NCBI GenBank assembly: GCA_024364735.1
Contig: JAGFNQ010001192.1
Location: 394,346 to 458,345, forward strand
Direction: 5' to 3'
DNA: 64,000 nt
Source: Boesenbergia rotunda
Lineage: Eukaryota; Streptophyta; Magnoliopsida; Zingiberales; Zingiberaceae
The translations under genes and the position numbers were made by a program. Each line of letters starts with the position of its first letter. Position 1 is the first letter of the stretch. Positions 1 through 11,615 of the stretch are shown one piece after another. The notes below the pieces were generated by a model, which worked only from the letters and a program-made list of their open reading frames with translations, ran no database searches and was not told the origin of the DNA.

Positions 1-2572
1 TTTGTTTCTTAATCTCTTAACTGCTTTGTCCACTATCTGTGTCGGTCTGCTCTCATAGCTAAGATCTTCTTGGATCTGTACTGACTGAGGCTGAATCACT
101 TGGCTAGGGTCGTGAATACACTCCTTTAGCATAGAGACATGAAAGGTACTGTGGATAGCTGACATATCCTCTGGTAGGTCCAGCTCATATGCTACCTTAC
201 CAACCCTCTTTATGATCTTGTAGGGTCCTATGTAGCGAGGACTTAGCTTGCCCTTCTTGCCAAATCTCACCACTCCCTTCATAGGAGCGACCTTGAGAAA
301 TACTGAATCTTCAACTTGGAATTCAAGTGGCCTGCGGCGTGTGTCAGCATAACTTTTCTGTCTACTCTGGGCAGTCTCAATCCTCTGGCGGATCGTCTGG
401 ATAGCCTGAGCGGTCTCATCTATAAGCTCAGTCTGGCTGCCTAATCCTGACTCCATCTCTTTCTTCTCACCAGCTTCTTGCCAACATATGGGTGATCTAC
501 ATTTTCTGCCATATAATGCCTCATAAGGTGCCATCCTGATGGTGGCCTGATAGCTATTGTTGTAGGCAAACTCAGCTAAGCACAGAAATTTGCACCAACT
601 ACCTTTAAAGTCCAATGCACAAGCCCTGAGCATGTCTTCTAAAATCTGATTTACTCTCTCTGTTTTTCCATCTGTCTGGGGATGGAAAGCTGTGCTGAAC
701 TGAAGTCTGGTGCCTAGGGCGTCCTGAACACACTTCCAAAAATGGGAGGTGAATCGCCCATCTCTGTCAGACACGATCGACTTCGGAACTCCGTGAAGCC
801 TGATTACTTCTTTCACGTACAGCTGTGCTAACTGCTCTACCGAATGCGATAACTTGATGGCTAGGAAGTGGGCAGACTTGGTCAATCTGTCCACTATCAC
901 CCAAATTGCATCGTGTCCATGGGTGGTCCTTGGAAGACCTGTGATAAAGTCCATGGATATTTCTTCCCACTTCCACTCTGGAATGGGAAGAGGCTGTAGA
1001 ACTCCTCCTGGTCTCTGGTGCTCGGCTTTGACCCTCTGGCAGGTCAAGCAGGTACTGATATATCTGGCCACGTCTCGCTTGAGTCCAGACCACCAGAATC
1101 CTTTCTTTAAATCTTGATACATCTTAGTAGAACCAGGATGCATAGAGTACGGGGTACTGTGGGCTTCTTCTAAAATATTCTTTCTTAGTTCCTCATTATT
1201 GGGGACGCAAAGGCGGTCTCCAAGATAGAGGATGCCACTATCTGATACTCGAAACTCTGAATTTTCTGCCTCTTGGATCCCCTGCTTGATCTTCTGGATT
1301 TCTGGGTCTTGACTTTGCTTTCTTTGTATATCCACAAGCAGGGTTGACTCTAGAGTCAATGCAGAAAGTTGCCCAATTATTACCTCGACTCCAAAATCCT
1401 TTATTTCTTTCTGAAGTGGTAGAGACAGTGATGATAGGGACATCAGTGCTGCACAGGATTTTCTGCTCAGTGCATCTGCCACTTTATTAGCTTTACCTGG
1501 GTGGTAGAGGATTTCACAGTCATAATCTTTGACCAACTCTAGCCACCTGCGCTGCCTCATATTCAGATCCTTCTGAGTGAAGAAGTACTTCAAACTCTGA
1601 TGGTCTGTGAAGATCCTGCACTGCACTCCATACAGGTAGTGTCTCCAAAGCTTCAGTGCAAAAACCACAGCTGCTAGCTCAAGGTCGTGGGTAGGGTAAT
1701 TCTTCTCATAGTCCTTGAGCTGTCTGGAGGCATATGCTATTACTTTACCATCTTGCATGAGGACAGCTCCAAGGCCCATCTTGGATGCATCACTGTAGAT
1801 GTCAAAGGCCTTGTCACTCTCTGGAACAGTCAGGATGGGAGCACTAGTCAATCTCTTCTTCAGCTCTAGAAAACTGTGCTCGCATTTATCTGACCATTCA
1901 AACTTCTTGTTCTTTCTGGTCAAAGCTGTGAGTGGAGAGGCTATCCTGGAAAAGTCCTCCACAAATTTTCTGTAATATCCCGCCAGGCCTAAGAAGCTTC
2001 TGATCTCACTGGCACTCTTGGGTCTACACCAGTTGCTGACTGCTTCTATCTTGGCTGGATCAACTTGAATGCCTTCTTTGGATACAATGTGACCTAGGAA
2101 GGTCACCTGATCTAGCCAAAACTCACACTTTGAGAATTTTGCATAGAGCTTCTCCTGCTGAAGGATCTGCAGCACTATCCTCAAGTGTGTAGCATGGTCC
2201 TCTGGAGTCTGTGAGTATATGAGAATATCATCAATAAATACAATGACGAATTTATCGAGATATTCCCTGAAGATGTGGTTCATCAGCTCCATGAAGACTG
2301 CTGGGGCATTGGTTACTCCAAAAGGCATTACTACAAATTCGTAGTGGCCGTATCTTGTCCTGAAGGCCGTCCTGGGGATGTCACTTTCTTTAACCTTTAG
2401 CTGATGATACCCAGAACGCAGGTCTATCTTCGAGAACACTGTAGCCCCTTTGAGTTGATCAAATAAATCATCTATTCTAGGAAGGGGGTACTTGTTCTTG
2501 ATGGTCACCTTGTTCAGAGCTCTGTAGTCTATGCACAGACGCATAGACCCATCCTTCTTCTTGACGAAAGTA
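1..2572 (-). CDS. pol: Gypsy pol: reverse transcriptase, RNase H and integrase (3' end outside window)
   Basis: This frame encodes the enzymes that copy element RNA into DNA and insert it. I read it codon by codon from about 2570 to 541, and again at 60-1, and found no stop. Reverse transcriptase: the catalytic FIDD box is at 2238-2227, preceded by the LRSGYHQ and MPFGVTNAP motifs. RNase H: an aspartate in IYSDAS near 1790 and the TDHQSLKY motif near 1605. Integrase: an HHCC zinc finger (His 1161 and 1140, Cys 1050 and 1041), then the catalytic Asp at 951, Asp at 768 in SDRDGRF, and Glu at 660 in TERVNQ. All catalytic positions I looked for are present. The frame starts downstream of a one-base deletion that separates it from gag-protease. 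It has no start codon of its own and would normally be translated as part of one Gag-Pol polyprotein. Confidence 0.93.
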
Positions 2573-4532
2573 CAGGAGCTCCCCAGGGTGAATGACTCGG
2601 GCGAATGAAGCCCTTGTCTAGTAGCTCCTGGAGTTGCTCTTGTAATTCCTTCAACTCTGCTGGAGACATACGATATGGGGCCTTCGAGACCGGACCGGTA
2701 CCGGGCACTAGCTCGATCTCGAATTCCACTTCTCGGTTGGGAGGTAGTCCAGGTAATTCTTCTGGGAACACTTCTGGATATTCGCAGACTACCCGTACAT
2801 CCTCCTGCTTGAGTTCTTCCTTTGCTTCTGATTCCACTATGTGTGCAAGAAAACCAGCACACCCTTGCTCTAGCATCTGGTGGGCTGCCAAGGCTGAGAG
2901 AAATTTCTGAGTCTTCCTCCTTGAGGCTCCTTGAAACTCGAATGGTGGTTCTCCTTCTGGGCTGAAAACCACCTTCCTTCTACGGCAGTCCACTGAAGCG
3001 CTGTACTTACTGAGGAAATCCATGCCCAGTATGATGTCGAAGTCCTGCATCGCAAGGACTATCAGATCGACATATAGCTCTCGGTCTGAAATCTTGATTG
3101 GCACAGCCCGGAGCCTCTGGGTGGACTCCATGATTTCCCCTGAAGGGAGAGTTGTCAGGAATCTGGACTCCCAACTCTCTGTAGGCACCTGTAACTTACT
3201 AGCAAAAGGTACTGATACGAAAGAATGGGTCGCCCCAGTGTCAAACAGTGTAGTAGCTAAATGCTGTAAAATAACTATTTGACCTGTTACGACCGTGGAG
3301 GCGCTGGCAGCTTCTTCCTTCGTGAGGGCAAAGACTCTGGCATTGGTTGGAACTGGTGCTGCTTCCAACCCTCCTTGACTGATCTGAGGTCCCTCCAGTA
3401 TAGTAGGCATGTAATGTAACTGAGGCTGGCCCCCATACTGTACGGACTGCTGAGGAAGTACCTTGAACTTGTTTGGGCAGTCTTTGGATCTGTGTCCCTC
3501 TTGTCCACATGAATAGCATCCAGTTACACCCAGAAGGCATGCTCCTGGATGGTTCCTCCCACACTTAGGACAAGGTGGATACCTAGCTTGCTTATTCTCT
3601 GGTTTTCCTTTCTGGCTGCCAGGCCACTGCTTCCTTTTGTGGTTCTTGTTCTTCCAGTTCTGGCTATTTGGCTGAGGCTTCTGGCCTCCTATTGTCTTGT
3701 TCTCAATCAGGACTGGCTTCTGCTGTGCTTGCTGTGCCTTGATGCTATTCAGGTAGTGCTCTGAGATTAGAGCACTACTGACCAACTCCTCGCTGGTCTG
3801 GGGTCGTTGCATCCCGCTGTTCACGTTGAGTGCTATCTCAGGGTTCAGCATGCGGAGCATCAGTCTGACTCGCTCCTTCTCTGTGCTGACTAGCTCTGGG
3901 CAGAGGCGAGCTAGTCTGTTGAACTTTGCGACTGCTTCTCCCACTGGTAGGCTACCTTGTCTGAACTCCATGAAGTCCTCGTAGTGCTTGTTGGTAACCC
4001 GCATGTGGAAGAACTCCTCATAGAACTCTTGCTCGAAATCTGCCCAGCTCATCTGGTTGACTATCCTCTTACTCTTGACTCGCTCCCACCACATACGAGC
4101 ATCTCCAGTTAGGCAGAAGGAGGCACATTTGACCTTCTCAACCTCTGGCCAGTCAAGAAGCTCCATCGTGCTCTCTAAAGTCTTGAACCAAGCCTGGGCA
4201 TCCCAGGGCTCAGTCGTGCCTGAGAAGCTTTCTGGTTTCAGCCTCTGCCACTGGACGAGGTATGCTTCTTGTCTTCGGTTCACGGCAGGGGTCTCCTGTG
4301 TGACAGATGGAACTTCAGCCACCACTGGGGTTCCCACTCCTGCCGTGGGTGGTGTAGGGGGCTCTGGGTGCTGATTTGCCATCAGTGTGGCGATGGTCTT
4401 CTGTTGTTCTGTAATCTGAGCTTGCATTTGAGCAATGACTGCCATCAGGTTTGGCTGTTCTGTGCCAGGCTCATTGTTATCTTGAACTGGAGTTCTGTTA
4501 TTTGCATTAGGAGCTCGGCCTCTTCTTGCCAT
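2529..4532 (-). CDS. gag-pro: Gypsy gag-protease, frameshifted at its 3' end
   Basis: The 667-residue frame starts with a basic segment (MARRGRAP). A retrotransposon capsid (gag) domain follows at about residues 105-225, with the typical WWERVK and DFEQEFYEEF patterns. Two zinc-knuckle-like clusters near residues 319-350 (CX2CX3HX3C, then a canonical CX2CX4HX4C) should bind RNA. An aspartic protease with a DTGA active site lies near residue 430. The frame then enters reverse transcriptase (SPWGAPVL) and loses register near base 2570, where one T of a short T run is missing relative to the conserved protein. It ends about a dozen residues later at an out-of-frame stop. The capsid forms the particle and the protease cuts the polyprotein. 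The single-base lesion could be a real mutation or a sequencing error. Confidence 0.92.
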   Translation of the reverse strand: MARRGRAPNANNRTPVQDNNEPGTEQPNLMAVIAQMQAQITEQQKTIATLMANQHPEPPTPPTAGVGTPVVAEVPSVTQETPAVNRRQEAYLVQWQRLKPESFSGTTEPWDAQAWFKTLESTMELLDWPEVEKVKCASFCLTGDARMWWERVKSKRIVNQMSWADFEQEFYEEFFHMRVTNKHYEDFMEFRQGSLPVGEAVAKFNRLARLCPELVSTEKERVRLMLRMLNPEIALNVNSGMQRPQTSEELVSSALISEHYLNSIKAQQAQQKPVLIENKTIGGQKPQPNSQNWKNKNHKRKQWPGSQKGKPENKQARYPPCPKCGRNHPGACLLGVTGCYSCGQEGHRSKDCPNKFKVLPQQSVQYGGQPQLHYMPTILEGPQISQGGLEAAPVPTNARVFALTKEEAASASTVVTGQIVILQHLATTLFDTGATHSFVSVPFASKLQVPTESWESRFLTTLPSGEIMESTQRLRAVPIKISDRELYVDLIVLAMQDFDIILGMDFLSKYSASVDCRRRKVVFSPEGEPPFEFQGASRRKTQKFLSALAAHQMLEQGCAGFLAHIVESEAKEELKQEDVRVVCEYPEVFPEELPGLPPNREVEFEIELVPGTGPVSKAPYRMSPAELKELQEQLQELLDKGFIRPSHSPWGAPVLSSRRRMGLCVCA

Positions 4533-4816
4533 CTAACAATGCATAAGGAAACAAGAAATCACTACTACTTCTCTAAGTATAACTTATCTTCTTACTTAGT
4601 ATCCTAATGTCCATTCTAGGGATTAAACATGATTCCGTGATACTAAGGGATTAAACATGCTTCCTTGTTCTATGCACATGTGAGTAGTACTTAAGCATTT
4701 CTCTATACTGCAATTAAATAAAGGAGCAATAGAAAAAAAACTGAAACTTAAAGCTTTCTTACTTGAAGACGGCAAGGTTGATGCTGATGTGTGTGTGATG
4801 CTGGAAAATGGGAACT

Positions 4817-4828
4817 GCTCTGATACCA
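4817..4828 (-). promoter_or_regulatory. Primer binding site, initiator Met-tRNA
   Basis: On the minus strand, TGGTATCAGAGC follows the CA end of the LTR after a two-base gap. This is the usual plant retrotransposon complement to the 3' end of initiator Met-tRNA. The leader of about 280 bases between it and the gag ATG at 4532 shows no other feature that I recognise. Confidence 0.9.
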
Positions 4829-5060
4829 ACTGTAGCGACCCGCCTTCTTCTACCTTAGACGGATCGTTACTTTTATCTACTTCTCAACTTCTGGTACATG
4901 ACTAAAAATGCGGAAATCTTTTTTTTTTAAAACTTTTGAATTCATCTAACAATGATATTCTAACTTAAGTAATCATGCATGATAACATATCACACTTCCT
5001 TTCTCAAAAGCTCGCGAATGGTACACTTTGAAGCTGGCCTCGCCCAAGACTACATTCGGG

Positions 5061-5098
5061 TATCAGTCGACTGATACTGTATCAGTCGACTGATACGC
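5061..5098. repeat. Two adjacent CAGTCGACTG palindromes
   Basis: ATCAGTCGACTGAT occurs twice within 38 bases. The same core recurs in the Copia LTR at 20902-21086 and in the remnant at 7236-8223, although those belong to a different retrotransposon superfamily. Confidence 0.8.
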
Positions 5099-6842
5099 CT
5101 GAAATCAGAATTTCAGGTTTCGGCCTTTGCTTCAAAGCTCCACCAAACCTGTAATTTCGAGCCATATGGAATCATGACACCATTTCTACACTCTATTACA
5201 GTTTCCAAATGAGTTTAGCCAATCAAAACGAATCCATAAACTTGAATTTAGGTCTTTTGCGAGATTTAACAAGTTATGAAAAACTATATAAAACTTTAGT
5301 CTTGAGTTTGTACCAAACTTTACTTCTAACCATTTAAACCCATCACGCAAGATTCTATAACATTGCTAAAGCATTATGGAATATGAATGCAACTTCTCTA
5401 GACATATTTAAGCAATAAAAACTTAATTCAAAGAGAATTTGATACTATCTTGGCACAGGCGTCTATTTTCTAACAAAGTATCAATATCTCCATCTACTCA
5501 CATTTCTACTTATCCAATGCAAACATAAGAATATATAAGCTAAATGAAATGACATGGAATCTTTACTCTAAGCAATTGAGCATGTAAAACTATCCAAAAC
5601 TTAAATGTTCGCTAACTCCATAAAACAAGAACTTAAAATCTGAATAAGCTATAACATTGTAGTTTGAATAGTTAAATTGTCTTGTCTCGAAGATCTCTCC
5701 AAAATCAGCCACCACACACACCTTTCTCAGCACCGCCTCGTCGCCTTCCTTCAGAATTGCTTGCCTTTACCTTTATCTGCAATAAGAGGAAATGCATCTA
5801 GTAAGCAAAAAGCTTAGTAAGTACTATCTAGCTCACAAAATCTCGAAATGTGCAAACATGCTTCTAGAACAATATGAAAATCATATGAGATACTAATATG
5901 CTTGAAAGAAAACTAAGAACATGTATAATCTCAAAACATGCATACTCAAGCAATAATAAATCTCAATCTACTTTTCTTGGCTCAACTTGAAACTTTAGCT
6001 ATTCTTTAACTTTTGAAAACTTTCTTAAACTTTCGAAACTTTGCTAAAGCATATACTTGAAAATACTAATCACTTGGATCCACTGAAGACGTAAGTACCA
6101 TCTCATGCGCGTTCCCTAAAAGGTTGGGGTAGCGAGCCACCAATCCTAATAGAGCAGACCTTGGTCTACCAGGGCCAAGACCTTGGAATTGGACACCTGG
6201 ATTTCTTTAACGACACCCTTGGACGCCGGGTACTGGCCTTAGAAAATAAAATAGCTTTTCTTTCTTTTCTTTCTTATCTGTAAATGCCTTGGCATTTTCT
6301 GGAGCACCTTGCGTGGCTAAATCCCTAAGTCTTTACTTTTGGGGATTTCTTAAGGCCTTGGCCTTTTCTTTCCTTATCTTTATCTTCTCTTTTCTTTTCT
6401 CATAGCTTTTCTTGGTCCCTAATCTCATATAGGGCACTCAATAAAATATATAAGCATATAATGAACTAAGATCACATGCAAAAGCTTAAACAAAAAGTAA
6501 ATATCTCTTTTAAAAACTTTTAAAGGAAATTCTTGCGGAAAAACCGCCTCTTACTGCAGGTGAGCAGTACTTACATTGATATCTTGGACTTACAACCAAG
6601 ATTGACGTCTAGAGCTTGGGAGAAACTTATGATCTCGGAGAATTCTTCGCGCCTACGCGTTCCTCTCGTCGCGGGGATCCCGAATATAGGAATATCTCTT
6701 GGAAGAAAGCCTTGGCCGGCCCTCTAGGGCTTGGTGTGGTGTTGCCCAAGAGAGGAGAGGGGGAAGAAGGGTCGGCGTGAGGGTGTTGGCCGAAAGGGAG
6801 GGTTTGAGTTGAGAGAAAATAAAACTTCTCTCTTTAAGTATC

Positions 6843-6850
6843 TATTTATA
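6843..6850 (-). promoter_or_regulatory. TATA box of the Gypsy LTR
   Basis: The minus strand reads TATAAATA about 315 bases from the LTR's outer end, where a U3 core promoter is expected. Confidence 0.6.
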
Positions 6851-6920
6851 CTTATGGGGCGGATCGACCTAACTACAACTTATATACATGTCTCTCCATC
6901 CTTTTCTGTGCTTGATACCC

Positions 6921-6976
6921 TAGCCCAGCTGGTCGCGCGTGCTCTTGGTCTCGCGGTGGTCGCGGGTTCGAACTCC
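6921..6976 (+). other. tRNA-like A-box/B-box pair inside the LTR
   Basis: TAGCCCAGCTGG (6921-6932) matches a plant tRNA A box, and GGTTCGAACTCC (6965-6976) matches a B box at normal tRNA spacing. The flanks do not form a 7-bp acceptor stem, and the T arm pairs poorly. This is therefore a tRNA-derived relic or a captured Pol III promoter, not a working tRNA gene. It lies on the strand opposite to the element and upstream of the element's TATA box. Confidence 0.6.
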
Positions 6977-7162
6977 GGCTGCCCTTAAGTGGTTTTTCCA
7001 TTTTTTTCTTTCTTTTTATTTTTTTTTAAAATACTAAACGGACTCGGAAAATTTCATAAAAATATTCTAAAAATTCCTAAAAATATCTAGAATATTTCTA
7101 AAACATTTCTAACTACTTTCAAGGACTTTATGAACTAAAAATGGGATTTTTGGGGCGTTACA

Positions 7163-8634
7163 CCCCCCCCCCCATACACTTATTTTTCATCACTTGGACA
7201 CCACACCAGCTGCTGATACACAAATCAGCCGTGGCAAGTTGACTGCCCCCAGGGTAGTCGACTGATATTCTGAAAATCAGTCTTTCTGGCCAATTTCAGA
7301 ATTGCACCAGAAATTCCACAAATCTCCAAAAATTTCCAAATTTTGTGGAGAACTTTGTGGTACCTATACCTACTTGGAAAAAATACATTCAACAATGTAT
7401 CTATCACCATTCCCAAGTTTGACACAAAATCTAAAAATTTTATATGAGAAACTAAGGCAAACTAGGAGGCAACCTCCCCCTTGACCTATGTCTTCTCTCA
7501 ATTTTCATTTTACCAAGGTTAAGTTCTACCCAACTTAACACCATAACACTAAGTCAAGTTCTACCCAACTCAACTTCCAAGTTCTTTCCCCTTGAACACC
7601 ATTAAAGGATTGCCCCCAAGCAACCTTATCCCTAGGGCCAAAAAGAACTCAATAAAACCTTGAAACATCTGAGAGTTTGCAAGCACATTTGCTAGGATAT
7701 ACCCTATCATAGGAAAATATGATTCCATGAAAATCACAAATGTGCTTGACTTTTGATATCAATTATAATTTCCTAAAAGGTTTGACATTTGTATCAACTT
7801 TGGACTCGATTCATGATTCCTTGTGTTTACCAATCCTAACCATTATCAATTTACACAAGGAATTGTCCTCAATACTTTCCTTTCCATATCCTCAATACGA
7901 TGAAGGTCTCCCCCTTTTATCTTTTAATCCTAGATACACATGGGAACCTTATTAATCTTTCTTGAATTTCAAGACATCAATAAAGTCTTATTAAATCATG
8001 GGATAACACTTTATTCAAGGAATATGAACTCATAATCAAGTCTTTAATCCAAAGTCATATCCTAGAATCCAAATTTGTAATTTCTCATTATCCAATATGC
8101 CTTTTACCTTTAGACCTAATGATCAGTTGACTGCCCCAATGGCAGTCGACTGGCAAATCGAATAGAATGGTCCCAGGGCTGAATTCACTCGGATCAGTCG
8201 ACTGCCCCCAGGGCAGTCGACTGATACCTGAATTTCAGGTTTTCAGCCCAATTTCAAAAATGCCTAAATAATTTCACAAATCTCCAAAAAATTTGAAATT
8301 TCGTGGGGAGATTTATGGAGCCTATGTCTACTTGGGAAAAATACGTTTCCAAACAAATGTACTCTGGATCCCAAGATTGGCACGAAACTCAACTTCTCCT
8401 AAGGTGTATCATTTAAACTTCTCCTAAAAGTCCTAATTGTTGTCTTTCCTTGATATATCTTCTTATACCTGACCACAATACATTTCTAGCACTTAATTAT
8501 ATGGCATTTACTCATTAATCCTTAATTTTATCAAATATATCCTTATTTTCATCTTTTTCTCCCTAAATCTCATTTTAATGTGCCAATTCTCTATATTTAA
8601 GACTTACCCAAGTCTTCCAAACCTTTTTTGCACA
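7163..8634 (-). other. Non-coding remnant of an older Copia element
   Basis: No credible gene is present. The target duplication of the 8640-17431 insertion shows that this stretch was once continuous with 17437 onward, the minus-strand Copia gag region. Three CAGTCGACTG inverted-repeat units lie at 7236-7264, 8124-8152 and 8195-8223. The sequence following the first unit recurs in diverged form after the third, about 960 bases on. Several C-rich runs resemble polypurine tracts on the minus strand. Pol coding sequence is absent. Confidence 0.6.
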
Positions 8635-8639
8635 TTTCA
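8635..8639. repeat. Target-site duplication TTTCA, left
   Basis: It is identical to 17432-17436 on the other side of the element. This fixes both boundaries and shows that the two LTRs belong to one insertion. Confidence 0.92.
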
Positions 8640-10460
8640 TGTAAAATACGGCAATTCAAAAATCTGGACTAGGAAATTTTTGGGATTTTTCCTGATAAAG
8701 TCTAGGATTTTCGGCCCTACGAGAGGAGCCAAGGGGTTTTATTGTAAACCTTAAAACTTATTAAGGGCTTCATGGATGAAAACCTTAAATAGTTGGCTTA
8801 AGTAAATTTATCTGAAGTTAAGGGGTTAAGCTGATAAATTATTTAACTTCAGAGACTTGAGGTGTATTATATAAATTTAGAGGTTTAAACTGTTAAATCC
8901 TTTACCCAAAGGGTAATGTTTGGATTCCGGAGAAGTGAAGGGCTTTTCTGCAAAAAGTCCCGCACATATAAGCCTTATTTTCCTCTTCAATTGCACGCAG
9001 CCACACCCCCTGATCCGCGTGCCCTAGCCGCATAAAGACCCGACGCCTGCCCAAGCTGCAGCCGACTCTTCTTCCGTTTTCCTTCGCTCGTGTGCCCTAG
9101 CTGCAGCTGAACGCCGACGCTCTTCTCCCTTTCCTCCTCTCAATCGAGCCTTCGTCTCCCTTCATCTCGCGTGGCACCGGCGACGAGCTCCGCCACCCCC
9201 ACCCCCACACAGACCTCAGCTGTCGGAATCGAGTGAGGCGGCCCCGATCTGCCCTCTGCTGCCATCGGTACATAGGAATCAAATACTGGTTGGTTGGATC
9301 TTGTTTCCTAGTCTCTGATTCCCTTCTTGTGGTGCGTGTGCTTTCCGATTGCTGCGGACGATCCTGGTTATTTGTTGAACCTTAATCGACCCATGGTTCT
9401 GCAGTTTCATTTTCCCTGAATAGATTTGGGAGTAGGGGACTATCCAGCGAAGGAGGATTCCATTTTGGGTTGCGCTACTTCCTCTATCCTTTTCGATCAG
9501 CAAAGATTAGCCATCATCCAGGTATGATACGTTGGAATTTGTTAGGTCTGTGAATTTGGGTGATTGATTTTGTGGATTGGTGTAGCCATTGTGTAGATCA
9601 GTGGCATGTTGATGTTGTTATTGGATCAGAATTTGGAATGATAGCAGTAACGATCTAAGTTGAATTAAATGTCCTATTCTATTTGATTCATATGAGTGCA
9701 GTTGTGTTTGTTTTTTTGGGTTTGTAGAAGTCACCGTGAGCTTCATCATCTGGTGGTAGTTGTTTATTGAGTTTTGGTTTCTGGCCGTGTACCGTGTGGA
9801 GCTTGCTGGGTGGTTCAAGTCTTGGAGCTTGCAATATTCGGCAGAATCCAGGTAAGGGTGCTCTCAAGCCAATTTGATTTGGTTATGGAATTTGATTAGT
9901 GAATTGTGTGGCTGAGATCATAATCTGTTCACTAGGTATTGAATTATTATAATTGTCATTTCAATTTTGATACCCTATTGTGAGGTTAACTCTTGGATTG
10001 ATAAATGTTAATCAGGTTGGAAGGGGATTAGGCTTTATTGGAAACAGAGCTAGTTTAGAAATGAGGAGATGATACGCAACACAAAGCATTTATTTCAGTG
10101 GTTAATTAAATGTATATGCGATTGTGAATAGGCTTAGGATTGAACATAATCTTAAGTACGTGAGGTAATTAAGAATTGATCGGTTAATTAGATGAAATTT
10201 ACTGAAAAGGGGATGATTAGGTTAACCCTAATACGGTTTAGGGATTTGGTTTAGCTACTTGATAATTGAAATGATAGCTAAAATTATGCCTTTGATACAG
10301 GGCCTTGATTTGGGTTATTGTTGCTGATTCTTGGACGGGAAGTTCACATTGATACGGATTTCACTTACGTTGGAGGCGGGTACCCTTTGACTTATCTTTT
10401 AGATATTGTCATCTTGTTATGCATAGCCTATTATAGATAGCAGTAAGATCATACGCTATC

Positions 10461-10690
10461 CCTGTTTATTATGCCTGTTCTGGATACTTGTTAGTTATCC
10501 CTTGGTTATTATGCCTGTCTTGGATACTTGTTAGTTATCCCTGGTTATTATGTCTATCTTGGATACTTGTTAGTTATCCGTGGTTATTATGCCTGTCTTG
10601 GATACTTGTTAGTTATCCCTGGTTAGTATGCATGTTCTGGATACTTGTTGACTATCCCTGTTTATTATGCCTGCCTTAGATACCTGTGGT
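10461..10690 (+). repeat. 39-bp tandem repeat in the 5' LTR
   Basis: About six units share the core TTATGCCTGTCTTGGATACT followed by TGTTAGTTATCCCTGG. Within each unit GGATA and TATCC form a short dyad. Because 39 is a multiple of three, one frame reads as a periodic peptide, which is a repeat artefact and not a gene. Confidence 0.85.
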
Positions 10691-11615
10691 TTATCCCTGA
10701 GTTATTATGCTGTTAGTTCCATACAGTATCAGGTAGTGTCATATCTATATGTATGCTTAGAGATCGTGATGTATCTCCTGCCTTTGACCTTGAGGGATCG
10801 GTAGTTTTCGGCCAGTATACCTTGTAGGTTAACTGTATTTCCTGTTATAGGATTTCAGACTGAGACCTAGTATACTGAGGACTTGGGAGGGAGGTATGTG
10901 TATCTATCATACACCATCCTTGCATTGTTGCATGCCGGCGATCAGCGACTCCCTTGTGGTTGAGCCTATCGTCTTTCGGTACATGATATGCGCACACGGC
11001 CACTCATGGGTTAGTGGATACCGTAGGATGTGTGCATTTGCTCTGTACTGCTCCGCTCGACCGCTCAGGGGTAGTGGCTTCGGAGCGTGGTAGCAGGCGG
11101 AGATCCCTTCTCTTCCCATAGACCAGAGGAGATGAGAGCGACGCTCCCTCATATATACATGGGGTAGGGGGCGGTCCCCCGACAGCATCCTGTCCACTCG
11201 GTCACTCAGGAGCAGTGATATCAGGGTGCGTACAGTGTCACAGCTCTACCCACTCGGCCGACACAGTATCGCCTGTCTCGGTGGCTTGATTGGCGTCAGG
11301 GGTGACCATGACATTGCACCATGTGCATATTTTGCATCGTGCATTGATTGCTGCATTTATTTGCTGCACTTGTTTGACATGCATATACTGGATACCTGTA
11401 TACCTTGGAATATATGTTATACTTGTTCCCTAGGGACTTATGTCACCCTCTGCAGGATAGGTGGATTCTGGTATGTATTTTATTCAGTATCTTCAGTACA
11501 CCCTTTCCTATTGTTCATATGAGACTGTATCAGCGTAGACTCCTATTGTTATTATAACGTACTATGCATATCTGCTGGGTATTCGCTGAGTTTATGGACT
11601 CACACCGTTGCCATA

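Larger units (their letters stand above)
1..7162 (-). mobile_element. Ty3/Gypsy chromovirus (Tekay/Del-like), left part cut by window edge
   Basis: Read on the minus strand, the order is LTR, primer site, gag, protease, reverse transcriptase, RNase H and integrase. This order, with integrase last, defines Ty3/Gypsy. The 5' LTR is at the right and the 3' LTR lies beyond base 1. The inner edge of the LTR carries a Met-tRNA primer site. The long LTR and the integrase style suggest the Tekay/Del chromovirus clade, and a C-terminal chromodomain would be expected outside the window. A run of ten or more C residues flanks the LTR end, so no target-site duplication can be judged. The only clear lesion I saw in the coding part is one missing base inside reverse transcriptase. 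Confidence 0.93.
4831..7162 (-). repeat. 5' LTR of the Gypsy element
   Basis: It is bounded by TG...CA. On the minus strand it begins TGTAACGCCCC and ends GGGTCGCTACA next to the primer site. At 2332 bp it is long. The TATA box places the transcript start about 350 bases in, so most of the LTR is R/U5. The interior is AT-rich and non-coding, with one GC-rich patch near 6600-6800. Its partner LTR is outside the window, so age cannot be estimated. Confidence 0.85.

Noticed and set aside
2529..2580. Programmed frameshift between gag-protease and pol
   Set aside because: The shift falls inside the conserved reverse transcriptase fold, not at a domain boundary, and relatives of this clade use one continuous frame.
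6921..6995. Functional tRNA gene
   Set aside because: Acceptor stem does not pair and the T arm is weak despite good A and B boxes.
10488..10679. Periodic hydrophobic peptide (SYPWLLCLSWILV)
   Set aside because: Product of a 39-bp tandem repeat, with no conserved start or homologous protein signal.
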